From Ferruginibacter sp. (lineage in GTDB: Bacteria > Bacteroidota > Bacteroidia > Chitinophagales > Chitinophagaceae), in contig JACMLJ010000006.1 of NCBI GenBank assembly GCA_014379625.1, positions 1 through 64,000 of the forward strand: a DNA stretch of 64,000 bases, given 5' to 3'. Numbering within the stretch: the first letter of the stretch is position 1; every line of letters starts with the position of its first letter. A model generated the notes under the pieces. That model was not told the origin of the DNA. It searched no databases and saw nothing but the letters and a program-made list of their open reading frames with translations. A program made the position numbers and the translations under genes. Of the stretch, positions 1 through 9,265 are shown one piece after another.

Positions 1-1
1 A

Positions 2-2629
2 CGAGTTAGAGGAACCAGTTCTATTTCAGGCAGTGGCGATCCGCTCTATGTAGTTGATGGAATTCCTTTTGCCAATGGTGACAACCAGGCTGGTTTTGGG
101 AGTGGGCTGGACGCAACAAAAGCAAACAATCAAAACCCGCTCGCTACTATCAACCAAAACGATATTGAATCTATAGAAGTTTTAAAAGACGCTGCTTCCG
201 CATCAATTTACGGAGCCCGTGCAGCAAATGGTGTTATATTGATCACCACAAAAAAAGGCCGCAGCGGTAAAACCCAAATAAATGTCGATGCTATTAGTGG
301 CATATCAAGTGTAACCCGTAAATTACCTTTATTGAATGGTGCAGAGTGGTATCAATTATATAACGAAGCAAGAGTAAATGACGGGGGTTTACCATTGGGA
401 CCGAATGAGCAGATACCAGGACAGCAGCTGAGCTATATTTACAATCCAAATGTGAATACTGATTGGGTAGATCAAACCACCCGTAATGGTTCTCTATACG
501 AGGCAAACCTCTCAGCAAGAGGTGGTAATGAAAAAACACGTTTTTTCTTTAGTGGTGTATACAGGGAAGAAAAGGGTATTTTAGAAGGAAATAAATTCAG
601 GAGAATTGGTGGAAGAGCTAATATTGATAACACTGCGTCAGATAAATTAGACCTTGGTGTACAATTTGGTATGTACTCCACAAGAAACAATGAGGTACCT
701 ACTTCATTTAACGGAGGTGTCGGATGGGCACAATCTCAGGCCTTGCCTGTCTTTCCTGTATATAATGCAGATGGCAGTTATTTTGGTACCCAAACGAAAC
801 AAAATTTATCCATCAACCCATCTGCGCAATTGCAAAACACCTTTGTCAATCAGCAATTGAGAACTTTTGCTAATGTATATGCTACTTACAAATTTACTAA
901 GGCTTTAGCGTTCCGCTCTGAGGTAGGACTAGACCTGCTTAATCAGCGGGAAAACTCGTACACTCAACCTTATAACCGTTGGTACAACCAAACACAACTT
1001 GCTGCATCCGCTGAAAGAGATTTTGATCTTACTAATATCAATACCAACAACTATTTTACTTTTAATAAAGCTTTAAATGCTCGAAATAAAATAGATGCAA
1101 CTGTCGGAATGGCTGTAAATCTTTTAAGGTACCACGAGATATCTTTTCAACCCAGGGATGGCGGCGTTGGTTTTGTAAATCCATACTATACTGAAGGTAC
1201 GGCAGGACTGTCGTGGTCTCCGCTGGCCCCGGCAACTATCAGTAACGGCTCACCGGTAAATGCCTATAGGAACAGGAACGAATCAGGATTCATCTCATAC
1301 TTTGCAAGAGCCAATTACCGACTGAATGAAAAATACCTTTTTGGAGTAAGTATTAGGGCAGATGGCTCTCCAAGATTTGGCCCAAATAAACGGTATGGCT
1401 ACTTCCCAGCCGTTTCCGCAGGCTGGATAGCTTCTGAGGAAGATTTTCTGAAGAGAAGCAAAGTTGTCAATTATTTAAAATTCCGTAGTTCCTATGGCCT
1501 TACCGGTAATGCCGAAATTGGCGATTTCAGGTTTATAGAATTGTACAACAATACAGGCGGCTATGGGGGAATAAACGGACAGGTACAGTCGCAACTTTCC
1601 AATCCTGATTTAACGTGGGAGAAAGGACAGCAGTTCGATTTTGGTATAGATTATGGATTGTTAAGCAACAGGATAAATGGCAGTGTTAGTTTTTATACCA
1701 AAAAGAGTAAAGACCTGTTGTTAAATACACCAGTTCAAAGGTCTACAGGCTTTAGCAATATTGCTTCTAACGTTGATGTACAAGTTCGTAATTTAGGTGT
1801 GGAATTAGTAATAAATTCCACCAATATATCTGGCAAAGATTTTAGATGGACTTCTTCTTTGAACATTTCTCACAATGCTAATAAAGTACTTACTGTTGCT
1901 GGTTTTGACGACCCTGATTTCTTAGATCTTAGTGAAGGCGATACCCGCGTAATAGCAGGATTTCCGTTAGGGATCAACTACCTGCCCATTTTTGCCGGAG
2001 TGGATGCTCAGACTGGAGATCAATTAATTTTTGAAAAAGGTACAGGTAAAAAAATTAAATTAACACCGGCATCACAAAATGCAAACAGGGTACCCGTAGG
2101 CAAACCCAATCCGGATTTTTTTGGTGGCTTTGAAAATACATTAAGCTATAAAGGCTTTGATCTGAGTTTCTTGTTTAGTTTCCAGTATGGTAATAAAATT
2201 TATGATGATGGGGGTAAATATCAAATGGGAGGTCGTTTAGGAAGTTGGAACCAGCGCCGGGAAGTATTAGCCAGGTGGCAAAAACCGGGAGATATTACAG
2301 AAGTACCAAAAGTTTCTTTGATAGAAGGTGGCAATGCTGATAACAGCAACTCTTCCAGGTACCTTTATGATGTGTCTTTCTTAAGATTAAGGACAATTTC
2401 GTTAGGATATTCTTTACCCCAATCTATTTTGAAAAGGGCTAAAATTGTAAACGCAAGATTATATGTTGCTGCGCAAAATTTACTAACTTTTACTGAGTAT
2501 GCAGGATGGGATCCTGAGGTTGTCAGATACCGTTTTAATAATGGTGCTTCTAATGGTGCCTCCAATGCGCCTTATTTACCTACCCCCCAGGGCAAAAGTG
2601 TAAATATCGGAATTAATCTCACCTTGTAA
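2..2629 (+). CDS. SusC/RagA-family TonB-dependent outer-membrane receptor, 5' truncated by window edge
   Basis: The reading frame is open from base 2, so the start lies outside the window. The visible part begins in the TonB plug domain (VVDGIPF, then [14 protein letters not shown], then [10 protein letters not shown]), which is the diagnostic end of a SusC plug. The rest, about 790 residues, is the 22-strand barrel and ends in the aromatic-rich strand VNIGINLTL. Family role: TonB-energised import of a glycan or other oligomer across the outer membrane, together with the SusD lipoprotein encoded 17 bases downstream. The missing part should hold the signal peptide and the carboxypeptidase-like N-terminal domain. 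The substrate cannot be read from the sequence. Confidence 0.95.
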   Translation, partial: RVRGTSSISGSGDPLYVVDGIPFANGDNQAGFGSGLDATKANNQNPLATINQNDIESIEVLKDAASASIYGARAANGVILITTKKGRSGKTQINVDAISGISSVTRKLPLLNGAEWYQLYNEARVNDGGLPLGPNEQIPGQQLSYIYNPNVNTDWVDQTTRNGSLYEANLSARGGNEKTRFFFSGVYREEKGILEGNKFRRIGGRANIDNTASDKLDLGVQFGMYSTRNNEVPTSFNGGVGWAQSQALPVFPVYNADGSYFGTQTKQNLSINPSAQLQNTFVNQQLRTFANVYATYKFTKALAFRSEVGLDLLNQRENSYTQPYNRWYNQTQLAASAERDFDLTNINTNNYFTFNKALNARNKIDATVGMAVNLLRYHEISFQPRDGGVGFVNPYYTEGTAGLSWSPLAPATISNGSPVNAYRNRNESGFISYFARANYRLNEKYLFGVSIRADGSPRFGPNKRYGYFPAVSAGWIASEEDFLKRSKVVNYLKFRSSYGLTGNAEIGDFRFIELYNNTGGYGGINGQVQSQLSNPDLTWEKGQQFDFGIDYGLLSNRINGSVSFYTKKSKDLLLNTPVQRSTGFSNIASNVDVQVRNLGVELVINSTNISGKDFRWTSSLNISHNANKVLTVAGFDDPDFLDLSEGDTRVIAGFPLGINYLPIFAGVDAQTGDQLIFEKGTGKKIKLTPASQNANRVPVGKPNPDFFGGFENTLSYKGFDLSFLFSFQYGNKIYDDGGKYQMGGRLGSWNQRREVLARWQKPGDITEVPKVSLIEGGNADNSNSSRYLYDVSFLRLRTISLGYSLPQSILKRAKIVNARLYVAAQNLLTFTEYAGWDPEVVRYRFNNGASNGASNAPYLPTPQGKSVNIGINLTL

Positions 2630-2646
2630 TATATAATTTAAATAAC

Positions 2647-4014
2647 ATGACAATGAAAAAATCAATCATATTTCTCCTGGCTGTTTCTGCACTTATATTA
2701 ACAAGCTGCAAAAAAATTCTTGATAAACTCCCTACTGACGCACAACCAGGTGAAGAAGTTTTAAAATCTGCCAATAATGTTCTGTCAGTATTGGTTGCTT
2801 CTTATAGTCGTTTTACAGATAACAATTTTGTTGGTGGAGAAGCGCAGAGAACAGCGGAATTATATGGAGATCAGTTAGATCTCACTAATGCGACCGGTGG
2901 TGCACCCGCACAATTTGTAAGCAGGCAATTCAATACATTCAATCAGCAGGGGCGTGATATCTGGTTTACTGGCTATGAAGCCATCAGCAGGGCTAATACA
3001 GTTTTAAAAGCAATTGAGGAAGAAAGTTTCAATGATACTTCGGCTATTGCAAAATCCACCTGGAAAGGTGAAGCTCTTTTTATCAGGGGGGCTGCTCATT
3101 TTGAATTGGTTCGTCTTTTTGCAAAGCCATATACCAGTTCTCCTGCACATCCGGGCATTGTTTTAAGACTGAAAGCGCTTACTGCTACAGAAGCACAAGT
3201 AACAAAACAAAGAAGTACCCTTCAGGAAACCTACGATGCAGTAATTGCGGATTTAAAATCAGCAGAAATATTATTACCTCCTGCTAATGGAATACGTGCC
3301 GGAAAGTGGGCAGCTAAAGCCCTCCTCGCCAGGGTATACTTTAACATGGGCGATTATCAAAACGCATACACTTATGCAAATGACGTAATTACAAACGGAG
3401 GGTTTACATTAGGCACTGATGTAACGATTCCTTTTAAATCCAATGGTAATATTACTTTACCCCCAACAGGGGTTATATTTATAGCGTTGGGTGATGCGAG
3501 TAGATTAAGGGGTAATTTTTGGAATTCGGATTTAAACAACACTTTTTTGCCCCTGAATAATACTATCAATCAAACTATTTCTACAAAGGGTGGTACGCGT
3601 AAAACGAGTTTCACAGCAGTTTCGCCTAATGGCAAAGCAGTTTCATTAAAGTGGAGCCAGTTAAATGATAATGGGGTGAATGTACCGCTTATACGCCTTG
3701 CGGAAATGTATTTGGTAAGAGCAGAATCAAATGTTTTAAAAGCCGGATTCACAGACGTAGCCGTTAGATCAGATTACAACGCTGTTAGAGCCGTAGCGGG
3801 TATTTCGCCTGATAATGTCACCACTGGTGCAACAGCTTTACTAGCTGCTATTCGTACTGAAAGAGCCCTGGAGTTTTTTACGGAAGGTGACAACTACCAC
3901 GAACTACGCAGACTTAAATTGTCTATCAGGGGAGTCGCTTTCGATGATGCAACCGCATTACTCAAAATACCAGATGGTGAGGTAAGGGTAAACCCGGGTA
4001 TGATCCAAAACTAA
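2647..4014 (+). CDS. RagB/SusD-family nutrient-binding outer-membrane lipoprotein
   Basis: 455 residues. The N-terminus is a lipoprotein signal (hydrophobic run ending ALILTSC), so Cys21 is the probable lipidated residue. TPR-like helices follow, and a SusD-type C-terminal region carries LIRLAEMYLVRAE and TERALEFFTEGDNYHELRR, both hallmark SusD motifs. It sits 17 bases after the SusC gene in the same operon and would form the lid over that barrel. Two ATG codons lie close together (2647 and 2653). The second, giving MKKS, is equally plausible. Confidence 0.93.
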   Translation: MTMKKSIIFLLAVSALILTSCKKILDKLPTDAQPGEEVLKSANNVLSVLVASYSRFTDNNFVGGEAQRTAELYGDQLDLTNATGGAPAQFVSRQFNTFNQQGRDIWFTGYEAISRANTVLKAIEEESFNDTSAIAKSTWKGEALFIRGAAHFELVRLFAKPYTSSPAHPGIVLRLKALTATEAQVTKQRSTLQETYDAVIADLKSAEILLPPANGIRAGKWAAKALLARVYFNMGDYQNAYTYANDVITNGGFTLGTDVTIPFKSNGNITLPPTGVIFIALGDASRLRGNFWNSDLNNTFLPLNNTINQTISTKGGTRKTSFTAVSPNGKAVSLKWSQLNDNGVNVPLIRLAEMYLVRAESNVLKAGFTDVAVRSDYNAVRAVAGISPDNVTTGATALLAAIRTERALEFFTEGDNYHELRRLKLSIRGVAFDDATALLKIPDGEVRVNPGMIQN

Positions 4015-4047
4015 ATAAAACATTATTTATAATTCAAACTTAACGAA

Positions 4048-4569
4048 ATGAAAAAATTAATAGTGACATCTTTCCTTATTCTTGTATTTGCCACAATATT
4101 TATAAGCTCATGCAAAAAAATTGAATACGTGGCTATCGGAGAATCTATTAGCCTGCAGAAGAACCTAATCGGCAACTGGAAACTGGATAGCATCGTTCAG
4201 GTAGATCAAAATGCAGTTGACAAAGCATTTCCAGCATTTGTACAAAAGCTGAATATCACCGGGTTTTTCCCTTATAATACAGTTTCTGTTGCATTTACCG
4301 ACGGCGGTGGAGGTACCACAGGCAACTATACTTTTGCTAATCCCGGCAATGCTCCTTTATTTTTTGCGGGAAGCGGAAATTGGGCGTTTATTGAAAATGG
4401 TGGTCCTTTACGCATAAGACTAAGCAGCGGCTCACGCGCAGATACTATAGATTTTGCCAAAGCGCACAGAATTACAGATAACAAATTGGATTTACGTTAT
4501 AGAAGGGCTTTTTACACAGGTACCAAAAAAGTGTTTGTTTATTACGACCTTAATTTTTCTAAAAACTAA
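4048..4569 (+). CDS. Exported lipoprotein of unknown function, lipocalin-like (DUF5004-like)
   Basis: 173 residues. A lipoprotein signal ends in IFISSC, so Cys22 would be lipidated. The segment NLIGNWKLDSIVQVD resembles the opening strand of lipocalin-like DUF5004 proteins, which often sit behind SusC/SusD pairs; the remainder is predicted beta-rich. It lies 33 bases after SusD and is probably co-transcribed. A role as a surface or periplasmic accessory of the upstream transporter is inferred from position only. Confidence 0.7.
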   Translation: MKKLIVTSFLILVFATIFISSCKKIEYVAIGESISLQKNLIGNWKLDSIVQVDQNAVDKAFPAFVQKLNITGFFPYNTVSVAFTDGGGGTTGNYTFANPGNAPLFFAGSGNWAFIENGGPLRIRLSSGSRADTIDFAKAHRITDNKLDLRYRRAFYTGTKKVFVYYDLNFSKN

Positions 4570-4612
4570 TAAACAACGTGACAAAAGTTTATAACTGTTA
4601 AAAACATTAATA

Positions 4613-5503
4613 ATGAAAAAAATATTAGTACTTATTGCAATTACTGCAGCATCGTTTCATTCGTTTGCACAAACAGCAAGCGTAAATCCATCTAGGTTTA
4701 CGGCAGAAGATCAGATTATAATTACTTTCGATTTAAATGGGGTGCCCTTAGGTGACGCGAGTGAAGACGTATATATTTGGGGATTTGTACCTGGTTGTTG
4801 CGGTTCTCCATTAAATGACCAGGGAGGTTTTGGTTGGACTAACTCTAACCCTGCTGCAAAGTGTACTCCTATCGGCGGAAAAAAATACACTTATACGCTT
4901 ACTCCCGCAATTTACATGGATAAAACAGCAGCCCAAATCGGGGGTACATTTGGCTTCCTGTTAAAAAATAAAAATGGTAGCAGGCAGACTCAAGATTTTA
5001 CTTTTCCTGTAGACCCGTTAACATTTACACCGAGTGTATTCAGAACATTTCCTTCAAAATATACGCAGGATGATATCGTAACATTTTACATGGATAAAAA
5101 TTTATTGAATTCATCTAAAGTAGCGTTAAAAAATGCAACAGAAGTATACGTGTTCACGGATATAGATTATATAAAGCCTGATGGTACGACTGGCTATTTT
5201 CAGGTAGCGCAATATTGTGAGCCTTTAAATACTACAGACGGTAATTATTACACAGGCCAGCTTACAGTTGCGGACAATCTTACACTTAAAGCAAAAGATT
5301 TTGGAAATGGTTTATTTGGGTGGACAATTGTTCCCTCCAAATTTTTCAGAATTGGAGATGTTGGCCCTAAATTTCCGCCGGCAGGTTCTAAAATCACAAA
5401 GATAAAAGTTCATTTTAGAACAAGATTAAGCCCCTATTGTCCGGGTACAGTTGGAGATTCAGGTTCTTTGGGTGACAATTTTGGTTTTCCGGTTACGCAA
5501 TAA
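4613..5503 (+). CDS. Secreted protein of unknown function, last gene of the SusC/SusD operon
   Basis: 296 residues with a cleavable signal peptide ending in SFAQTASVNPS. The mature part seems to hold two related beta-domains. The first (about residues 24-135) opens with VNPSRFTAEDQIIITFDLN and the second (about 140-290) with FRTFPSKYTQDDIVTFYMD. The shared pattern 'F..F......D.I...f..n' suggests internal duplication. The arrangement resembles SusE/SusF-like or DUF4961 glycan-binding proteins, but I do not recognise it securely. A strong terminator follows within 60 bases, so it closes the operon. Confidence 0.7.
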   Translation: MKKILVLIAITAASFHSFAQTASVNPSRFTAEDQIIITFDLNGVPLGDASEDVYIWGFVPGCCGSPLNDQGGFGWTNSNPAAKCTPIGGKKYTYTLTPAIYMDKTAAQIGGTFGFLLKNKNGSRQTQDFTFPVDPLTFTPSVFRTFPSKYTQDDIVTFYMDKNLLNSSKVALKNATEVYVFTDIDYIKPDGTTGYFQVAQYCEPLNTTDGNYYTGQLTVADNLTLKAKDFGNGLFGWTIVPSKFFRIGDVGPKFPPAGSKITKIKVHFRTRLSPYCPGTVGDSGSLGDNFGFPVTQ

Positions 5504-5533
5504 CCATTTCTCACATTCTATTAAAAATAAAAG

Positions 5534-5557
5534 CGCTTCATCTTTTGAAGCGTTTTT
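5534..5557 (+). terminator. Rho-independent terminator of the first SusC/SusD operon
   Basis: A perfect 7-bp stem (CGCTTCA with TGAAGCG) and a 5-base loop are followed directly by TTTTT. A-rich sequence precedes the stem, so it could also act on the other strand, but no gene converges on it. Confidence 0.85.
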
Positions 5558-5758
5558 GATTTAGCAGGAAAGCAGCCGGGAGAACCTATTCAGAAATTAG
5601 TTTAATAGAATGTTATTCATTGCTGGTTTTTATGAATGTCCTGCGAGCTTTAACAGTTAAATGTCTTTGATTAATCTATAGGATAAAAAATTTTGTTTAA
5701 AATTATCATTGTAAACCAACTGTTTATGAAGGTGCTCTAAAAAATAGTTTCTATTTTC

Positions 5759-5785
5759 GTAGGAAGTTAGCTTCCTTCCTCCTAC
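5759..5785 (+). promoter_or_regulatory. Hairpin region in the leader of rplM-rpsI
   Basis: The gene-free stretch 5558-5845 holds the only visible structure ahead of rplM. GTAGGAAG can pair either with the adjacent CTTCC or with the further CTTCC/CCTAC run, giving two mutually exclusive stems. A TATTTTCG element at 5752-5759 resembles a -7 box (TAnnTTTG) just upstream. A ribosomal-protein autoregulatory leader is possible but not shown. The rest of 5558-5750 shows nothing recognisable. Confidence 0.35.
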
Positions 5786-5845
5786 CTTCGCCGTCCATTA
5801 AAAAAGCCTTCGGGATAGCGCAGGCATCACTTAAAAATAAATACA

Positions 5846-6289
5846 ATGAGTAAACTACATTTCACCACCAAACATGCGAACGAGGCTACCGTTATTCACA
5901 ACTGGTATGTTGTTGACGGTACTAATCAAACCGTTGGGCGTATGTGTGCCAGGATAGCGGCCATTCTTCGCGGTAAGAATAAAGCCTATTACACCCCCCA
6001 CGTTGATTGCGGTGATTTTGTTATTGTAACCAATTGCGATAAGATCAAACTGACCGGTAATAAAATGGACGAAAAAGTCTACGACAACTTTAGCGGTTAC
6101 CCGGGTGGACGTAAAGAAGAAATTGCGAAAGATCTTTTAAAGCGCAGGCCTGAAGTAATTATCGAAAGAGCGATCAAAGGGATGTTGCCAAAAAATCGTT
6201 TGGGTCGTAAAATGTACAAAAAATTATATGTGTATGTTGGTGCAGCGCATCCGCATACTGCACAAAAACCCGTTGAACTTAAATTTTAA
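5846..6289 (+). CDS. rplM: 50S ribosomal protein L13
   Basis: 147 residues, full family length. Core motifs are visible: WYVVDGTNQTVGRMCARIA at the N-terminus, YTPHVDCGDFVIVTN in the middle, and RAIKGMLPKNRLGRKM with the final YVGAAHPH in the C-terminal half. L13 is an early-assembly protein of the large subunit that binds 23S rRNA. It is paired with rpsI 76 bases downstream, the near-universal rplM-rpsI arrangement. Confidence 0.98.
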   Translation: MSKLHFTTKHANEATVIHNWYVVDGTNQTVGRMCARIAAILRGKNKAYYTPHVDCGDFVIVTNCDKIKLTGNKMDEKVYDNFSGYPGGRKEEIAKDLLKRRPEVIIERAIKGMLPKNRLGRKMYKKLYVYVGAAHPHTAQKPVELKF

Positions 6290-6324
6290 TCACTCAATAA
6301 TTGAATTGAAAGTTTGTTAATATT

Positions 6325-6356
6325 ATTTTCAAATTTTCAAATTTTCAAATTTTCAA
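6325..6356 (+). repeat. Four tandem copies of the 8-mer ATTTTCAA
   Basis: Four exact back-to-back copies of ATTTTCAA fill most of the rplM-rpsI spacer and end 9 bases before the rpsI start codon. It is a simple-sequence tract that could change length by slippage and so alter spacing or mRNA structure ahead of rpsI. Confidence 0.9.
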
Positions 6357-6365
6357 ATTGAAATA

Positions 6366-6755
6366 ATGGAAAAGCAAAAAAATGCCGTTGGTCGTCGTAA
6401 AGAAGCTGTAACCCGTGTGTTCCTAAGCAAGGGTGATGGTAAAATAACGATCAATGGCAAAGATTATAAAAACTACTTCTCATTGGTTTACCTGCAAAAC
6501 CAGGTAGAAGCCCCACTTAAAACAGTTGAGGCGGCAGACAAATTTGATATCGTTATCAATGCGCAGGGAGGTGGAATTAAAGGCCAGGCAGAAGCCACTA
6601 AATTAGGGATTGCCCGTGCATTGCTCGAAGTTAGTGCAGACTATCGGCCGGCATTGAAGGCAGCCGGATTGCTCAAAAGAGATCCGCGTGCAGTAGAGCG
6701 TAAGAAACCAGGCCGTAAAAAAGCAAGAAAGAGCTTCCAGTTCAGCAAACGTTAA
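6366..6755 (+). CDS. rpsI: 30S ribosomal protein S9
   Basis: 129 residues. It starts NAVGRRKEAVTRVFLSKG and has the conserved GGGIKGQAEATKLGIARAL segment. The C-terminus is strongly basic (RDPRAVERKKPGRKKARKSFQFSKR), ending in the invariant SKR that reaches the P-site tRNA. It is co-transcribed with rplM. Confidence 0.98.
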   Translation: MEKQKNAVGRRKEAVTRVFLSKGDGKITINGKDYKNYFSLVYLQNQVEAPLKTVEAADKFDIVINAQGGGIKGQAEATKLGIARALLEVSADYRPALKAAGLLKRDPRAVERKKPGRKKARKSFQFSKR

Positions 6756-6768
6756 TAAAGTGTTGATA

Positions 6769-6825
6769 GTTGATCGTTGGAGGTTGATAGTGCTTACTAT
6801 CAACAGTCAACCCCCAACGATCAAC
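6769..6825. repeat. Nested inverted repeat of the GTTGAT type between rpsI and rpsB
   Basis: Outer arms GTTGATCGTTGG (6769-6780) and CCAACGATCAAC (6814-6825) are perfectly complementary over 12 bp. Inside them GTTGATAG (6783-6790) pairs with CTATCAAC (6797-6804) around a 6-base loop. The transcript would form a long hairpin but no T-run follows, so it is more likely a dispersed repeat or an RNA-processing/attenuation structure than a terminator. Confidence 0.8.
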
Positions 6826-6864
6826 TCCGAACATCATTTAAAAAAACTATTTTAAATATATACA

Positions 6865-7764
6865 ATGGAAAATAACACTTCCTTACAACAGCAACTTCTT
6901 GAAGCGGGCGTTCACTTTGGTCACTTAAAGAAAAAGTGGAACCCTAAAATGCTCCCTTATATTTTTGCTGAAAAAAAAGGTATCCACATTATTGACCTGA
7001 ACAAAACCGTAGAGGGTTTACAGGAAACTGCCGCCGCGCTAAAATCAATCGCGAAAAGCGGTAAAAAGATAATGTTTGTAGCTACTAAAAAGCAAGCCAA
7101 GGAAATCGTTTCTGATTGCGCAAAGCGCATCAACATGCCTTATGTAACAGAACGCTGGTTGGGTGGGATGCTTACAAATTTCAACACTGTTCGTAAGAGT
7201 GTCAAAAAAATGCAGAGCATCGAAAAAATGCTGAATGACGGAAGCATTGATAACCTGACTAAAAAAGAGCGTTTAACGCTCACCCGTGACAAGGATAAAA
7301 TGGAAAAGGTATTAGGCGGTATCGCACAGATCAGCCGTGTACCTGCTGCTTTATTTTTAGTGGATATAGGACATGAGCATATCGCATTGGCAGAAGCAAA
7401 GCGTTTGAACATTACTACATTTGGTATGGTAGATACCAATTGTGATCCCAATAAAGTGGAATTTGCGATCCCTGCAAATGATGATGCAACCAAATCAATC
7501 GCAATCATCGTGAATTACATAGCAGCCGCAATTGCGGACGGCCTGGCAGAACGCCTTGCAGAAAAGGACGATGATGACAGCAGCGGAGACAGCGAAGAAA
7601 GTGCAGAGGCAAAAGCTGCCCGTTTTGAACAAAAAGCGGATGGCGGTGATGACAGAAATAAAAGAGCGAGGGGAGCTGCACCAACAAAACGGCGTGTACC
7701 AGGTCCTGGTGCGGGTGGCAGAAGACCGGCAGGTGGTAGCGGTGGACCAGGTGGACCAAGGTAA
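6865..7764 (+). CDS. rpsB: 30S ribosomal protein S2 with long acidic-then-basic C-terminal tail
   Basis: 299 residues against about 240 for most S2 proteins. The S2 core (residues 1 to about 232) is intact: LLEAGVHFGHLKKKWNPKM, ATKKQAKEI, RWLGGMLTNFNTVRKS, PAALFLVDIGHEHIALAEA. The extra 65 or so residues begin with an acidic stretch (EKDDDDSSGDSEE) and switch to an Arg/Gly/Pro-rich end (KRRVPGPGAGGRRPAGG). The tail looks disordered and low-complexity. S2 sits on the 30S solvent side and is needed with S1 for mRNA binding. It precedes tsf, the common order. Confidence 0.97.
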   Translation: MENNTSLQQQLLEAGVHFGHLKKKWNPKMLPYIFAEKKGIHIIDLNKTVEGLQETAAALKSIAKSGKKIMFVATKKQAKEIVSDCAKRINMPYVTERWLGGMLTNFNTVRKSVKKMQSIEKMLNDGSIDNLTKKERLTLTRDKDKMEKVLGGIAQISRVPAALFLVDIGHEHIALAEAKRLNITTFGMVDTNCDPNKVEFAIPANDDATKSIAIIVNYIAAAIADGLAERLAEKDDDDSSGDSEESAEAKAARFEQKADGGDDRNKRARGAAPTKRRVPGPGAGGRRPAGGSGGPGGPR

Positions 7765-8000
7765 AGTTATCTCGTAATCCCTTTCAATGGCGATACAGCG
7801 CGATTGTATCAGAGTTGGAATTGCCTTTGTAACCAGCGGTTGTTCCTATCAGGCAGCCGGATTGACGCAATCAGTGAGCATTTCCGTGGCATATGAACTG
7901 CATACCATTGTAAAGTAAGGCTTTAAAATCATTAGCTCTTTTTAAAAACCGGTTTAATAAAAATTCCCATTCCATGTGGTCAAAAGCTTTTTAGAGCCTA

Positions 8001-8032
8001 CCCATATGACCCAGATAGGTCAGGGATTTGGG
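8001..8032 (+). promoter_or_regulatory. Two-layer hairpin 18 bases before the tsf start
   Basis: TGACC (8007-8011) and GGTCA (8018-8022) form an inner stem. CCCA (8001-8004) and TGGG (8029-8032) can close around it. This is the only structure seen in the 285-base rpsB-tsf gap, which is unusually long for this gene pair. It could regulate tsf translation; no T-run follows. Confidence 0.35.
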
Positions 8033-8049
8033 ATAAAACATATAATTTT

Positions 8050-8871
8050 ATGAGTGCAACAATAACAGCAGCAGATATCAATAAATTACGCCAGTCAACC
8101 GGCGCCGGTATGTTAGACTGCCGTAAAGCGTTAACAGAAAGCAATGGCGATTTTGAAGCGGCCATCGACTGGTTACGTAAACAAGGACAGAAAGTAGCTG
8201 CTAAGCGGAGCGACAGGGAGGCAAAGGAAGGTGTGATCCTGGCGAAAACCACTTCAGACAATAAAACAGGGATGATCGTTTGTATCAGTTGTGAAACTGA
8301 CTTTGTGAGCAAGAACGCCGACTTTGTGGCATTTTCTCAAAGCATTACCGATGCGGCCATTGAAAACAATGTGAACAGTGCCGAAGCGTTGAATGAGGTT
8401 GAAATTAACGGAACAAAAGTGGCCGAACTGATCAATGATAAATTAGCAGCCATTGGTGAAAAAATAGCGATTAAATTTGAAAGGGTAGATGCGGATTATG
8501 TAGCTTCTTATATTCATGGCGCTAACCGCATGGGTGTTTTGGTTGGGTTTAATAAGGATGCTGGTGACGCGGGAAAAGATGTGGCCATGCAGATTGCTGC
8601 CATGAACCCATTAGCTGTTGATGAAACATCTATTGCCCCTGAAACAATAGCAAGGGAAAGAGAGATCGCTATTGAACAAATCAAGGCGGAAGGAAAGCCG
8701 GCTGAAATGGCGGAAAAGATCGCGGTGGGAAAAGTGAATAAATTTTTTAAGGATAACACTTTAATGGCCCAGGCATTTGTAAAGGATAACAGCAAAAGTG
8801 TCGCTGATTACCTGAAAACGGTGGATGCTGATCTAAAAGTAATAGAATTTAAAAGGGTAGCACTAGGATAA
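8050..8871 (+). CDS. tsf: Translation elongation factor Ts
   Basis: 273 residues. The N-terminal UBA-like domain is clear (ITAADINKLRQSTGAGMLDCRKAL, then GDFEAAIDWLRKQG). The core follows with the signature CETDFVSKNADF and the dimerisation/nucleotide-exchange region IHGANRMGVLVGF and MQIAAMNPLAV. EF-Ts recycles EF-Tu by GDP release. A terminator follows, so the rpsB-tsf unit ends here. Confidence 0.98.
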   Translation: MSATITAADINKLRQSTGAGMLDCRKALTESNGDFEAAIDWLRKQGQKVAAKRSDREAKEGVILAKTTSDNKTGMIVCISCETDFVSKNADFVAFSQSITDAAIENNVNSAEALNEVEINGTKVAELINDKLAAIGEKIAIKFERVDADYVASYIHGANRMGVLVGFNKDAGDAGKDVAMQIAAMNPLAVDETSIAPETIAREREIAIEQIKAEGKPAEMAEKIAVGKVNKFFKDNTLMAQAFVKDNSKSVADYLKTVDADLKVIEFKRVALG

Positions 8872-8891
8872 TTTACCCATATATTTTTTAA

Positions 8892-8919
8892 AAAGCGAAA
8901 TGAAAGTTTCGCTTTTTTT
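8892..8919 (+). terminator. Rho-independent terminator after tsf
   Basis: A 9-bp perfect stem AAAGCGAAA/TTTCGCTTT with a 6-base loop is followed by a run of T. It lies 20 bases after the tsf stop codon. Confidence 0.88.
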
Positions 8920-9240
8920 AATATTACCATAGTAAGTTTTACAGTAGCAATGCCTGTTGATTAGTAATGCAATACTGCAGTTGCCGGGCTTTCATAGGAT
9001 ATGCCATTTGCTGAACCGCAAAAATCAATTTGTATCGCCCAGGCTCCATGCTTTTCTACAACCAATCCTATCTTACTCAATAACTATAAGGTCGCCGCAG
9101 AATTTTGTGAACTTCTTTCTGCGCCCGTCAAATCTTTTAATGACCCTGGAAGTAAACTGATCACTGCGTTGCATTCTTAACAGGATTGAAAAAATGCCGA
9201 CGATATATCCAATAAAGGCAGTGAAACAATTTTAAAAATA
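8920..9240. other. Gene-free spacer between tsf and pyrH
   Basis: No coding region, repeat or RNA is recognisable here. A 67-codon open frame at 8957-9160 has no family resemblance and is rejected. Confidence 0.6.
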
Positions 9241-9248
9241 TATCTTCG
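9241..9248 (+). promoter_or_regulatory. Candidate -7 element for pyrH
   Basis: TATCTTCG, a common Bacteroidota variant of TAnnTTTG, lies 17 bases before the ATG. No convincing TTTG -33 box is seen at the expected spacing. Confidence 0.4.
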
Positions 9249-9265
9249 CAAAAATTTTTTAAAAG

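Noticed and set aside
8957..9160. 67-codon frame between tsf and pyrH
   Set aside because: Composition is unlike neighbouring proteins and no family resemblance is seen.
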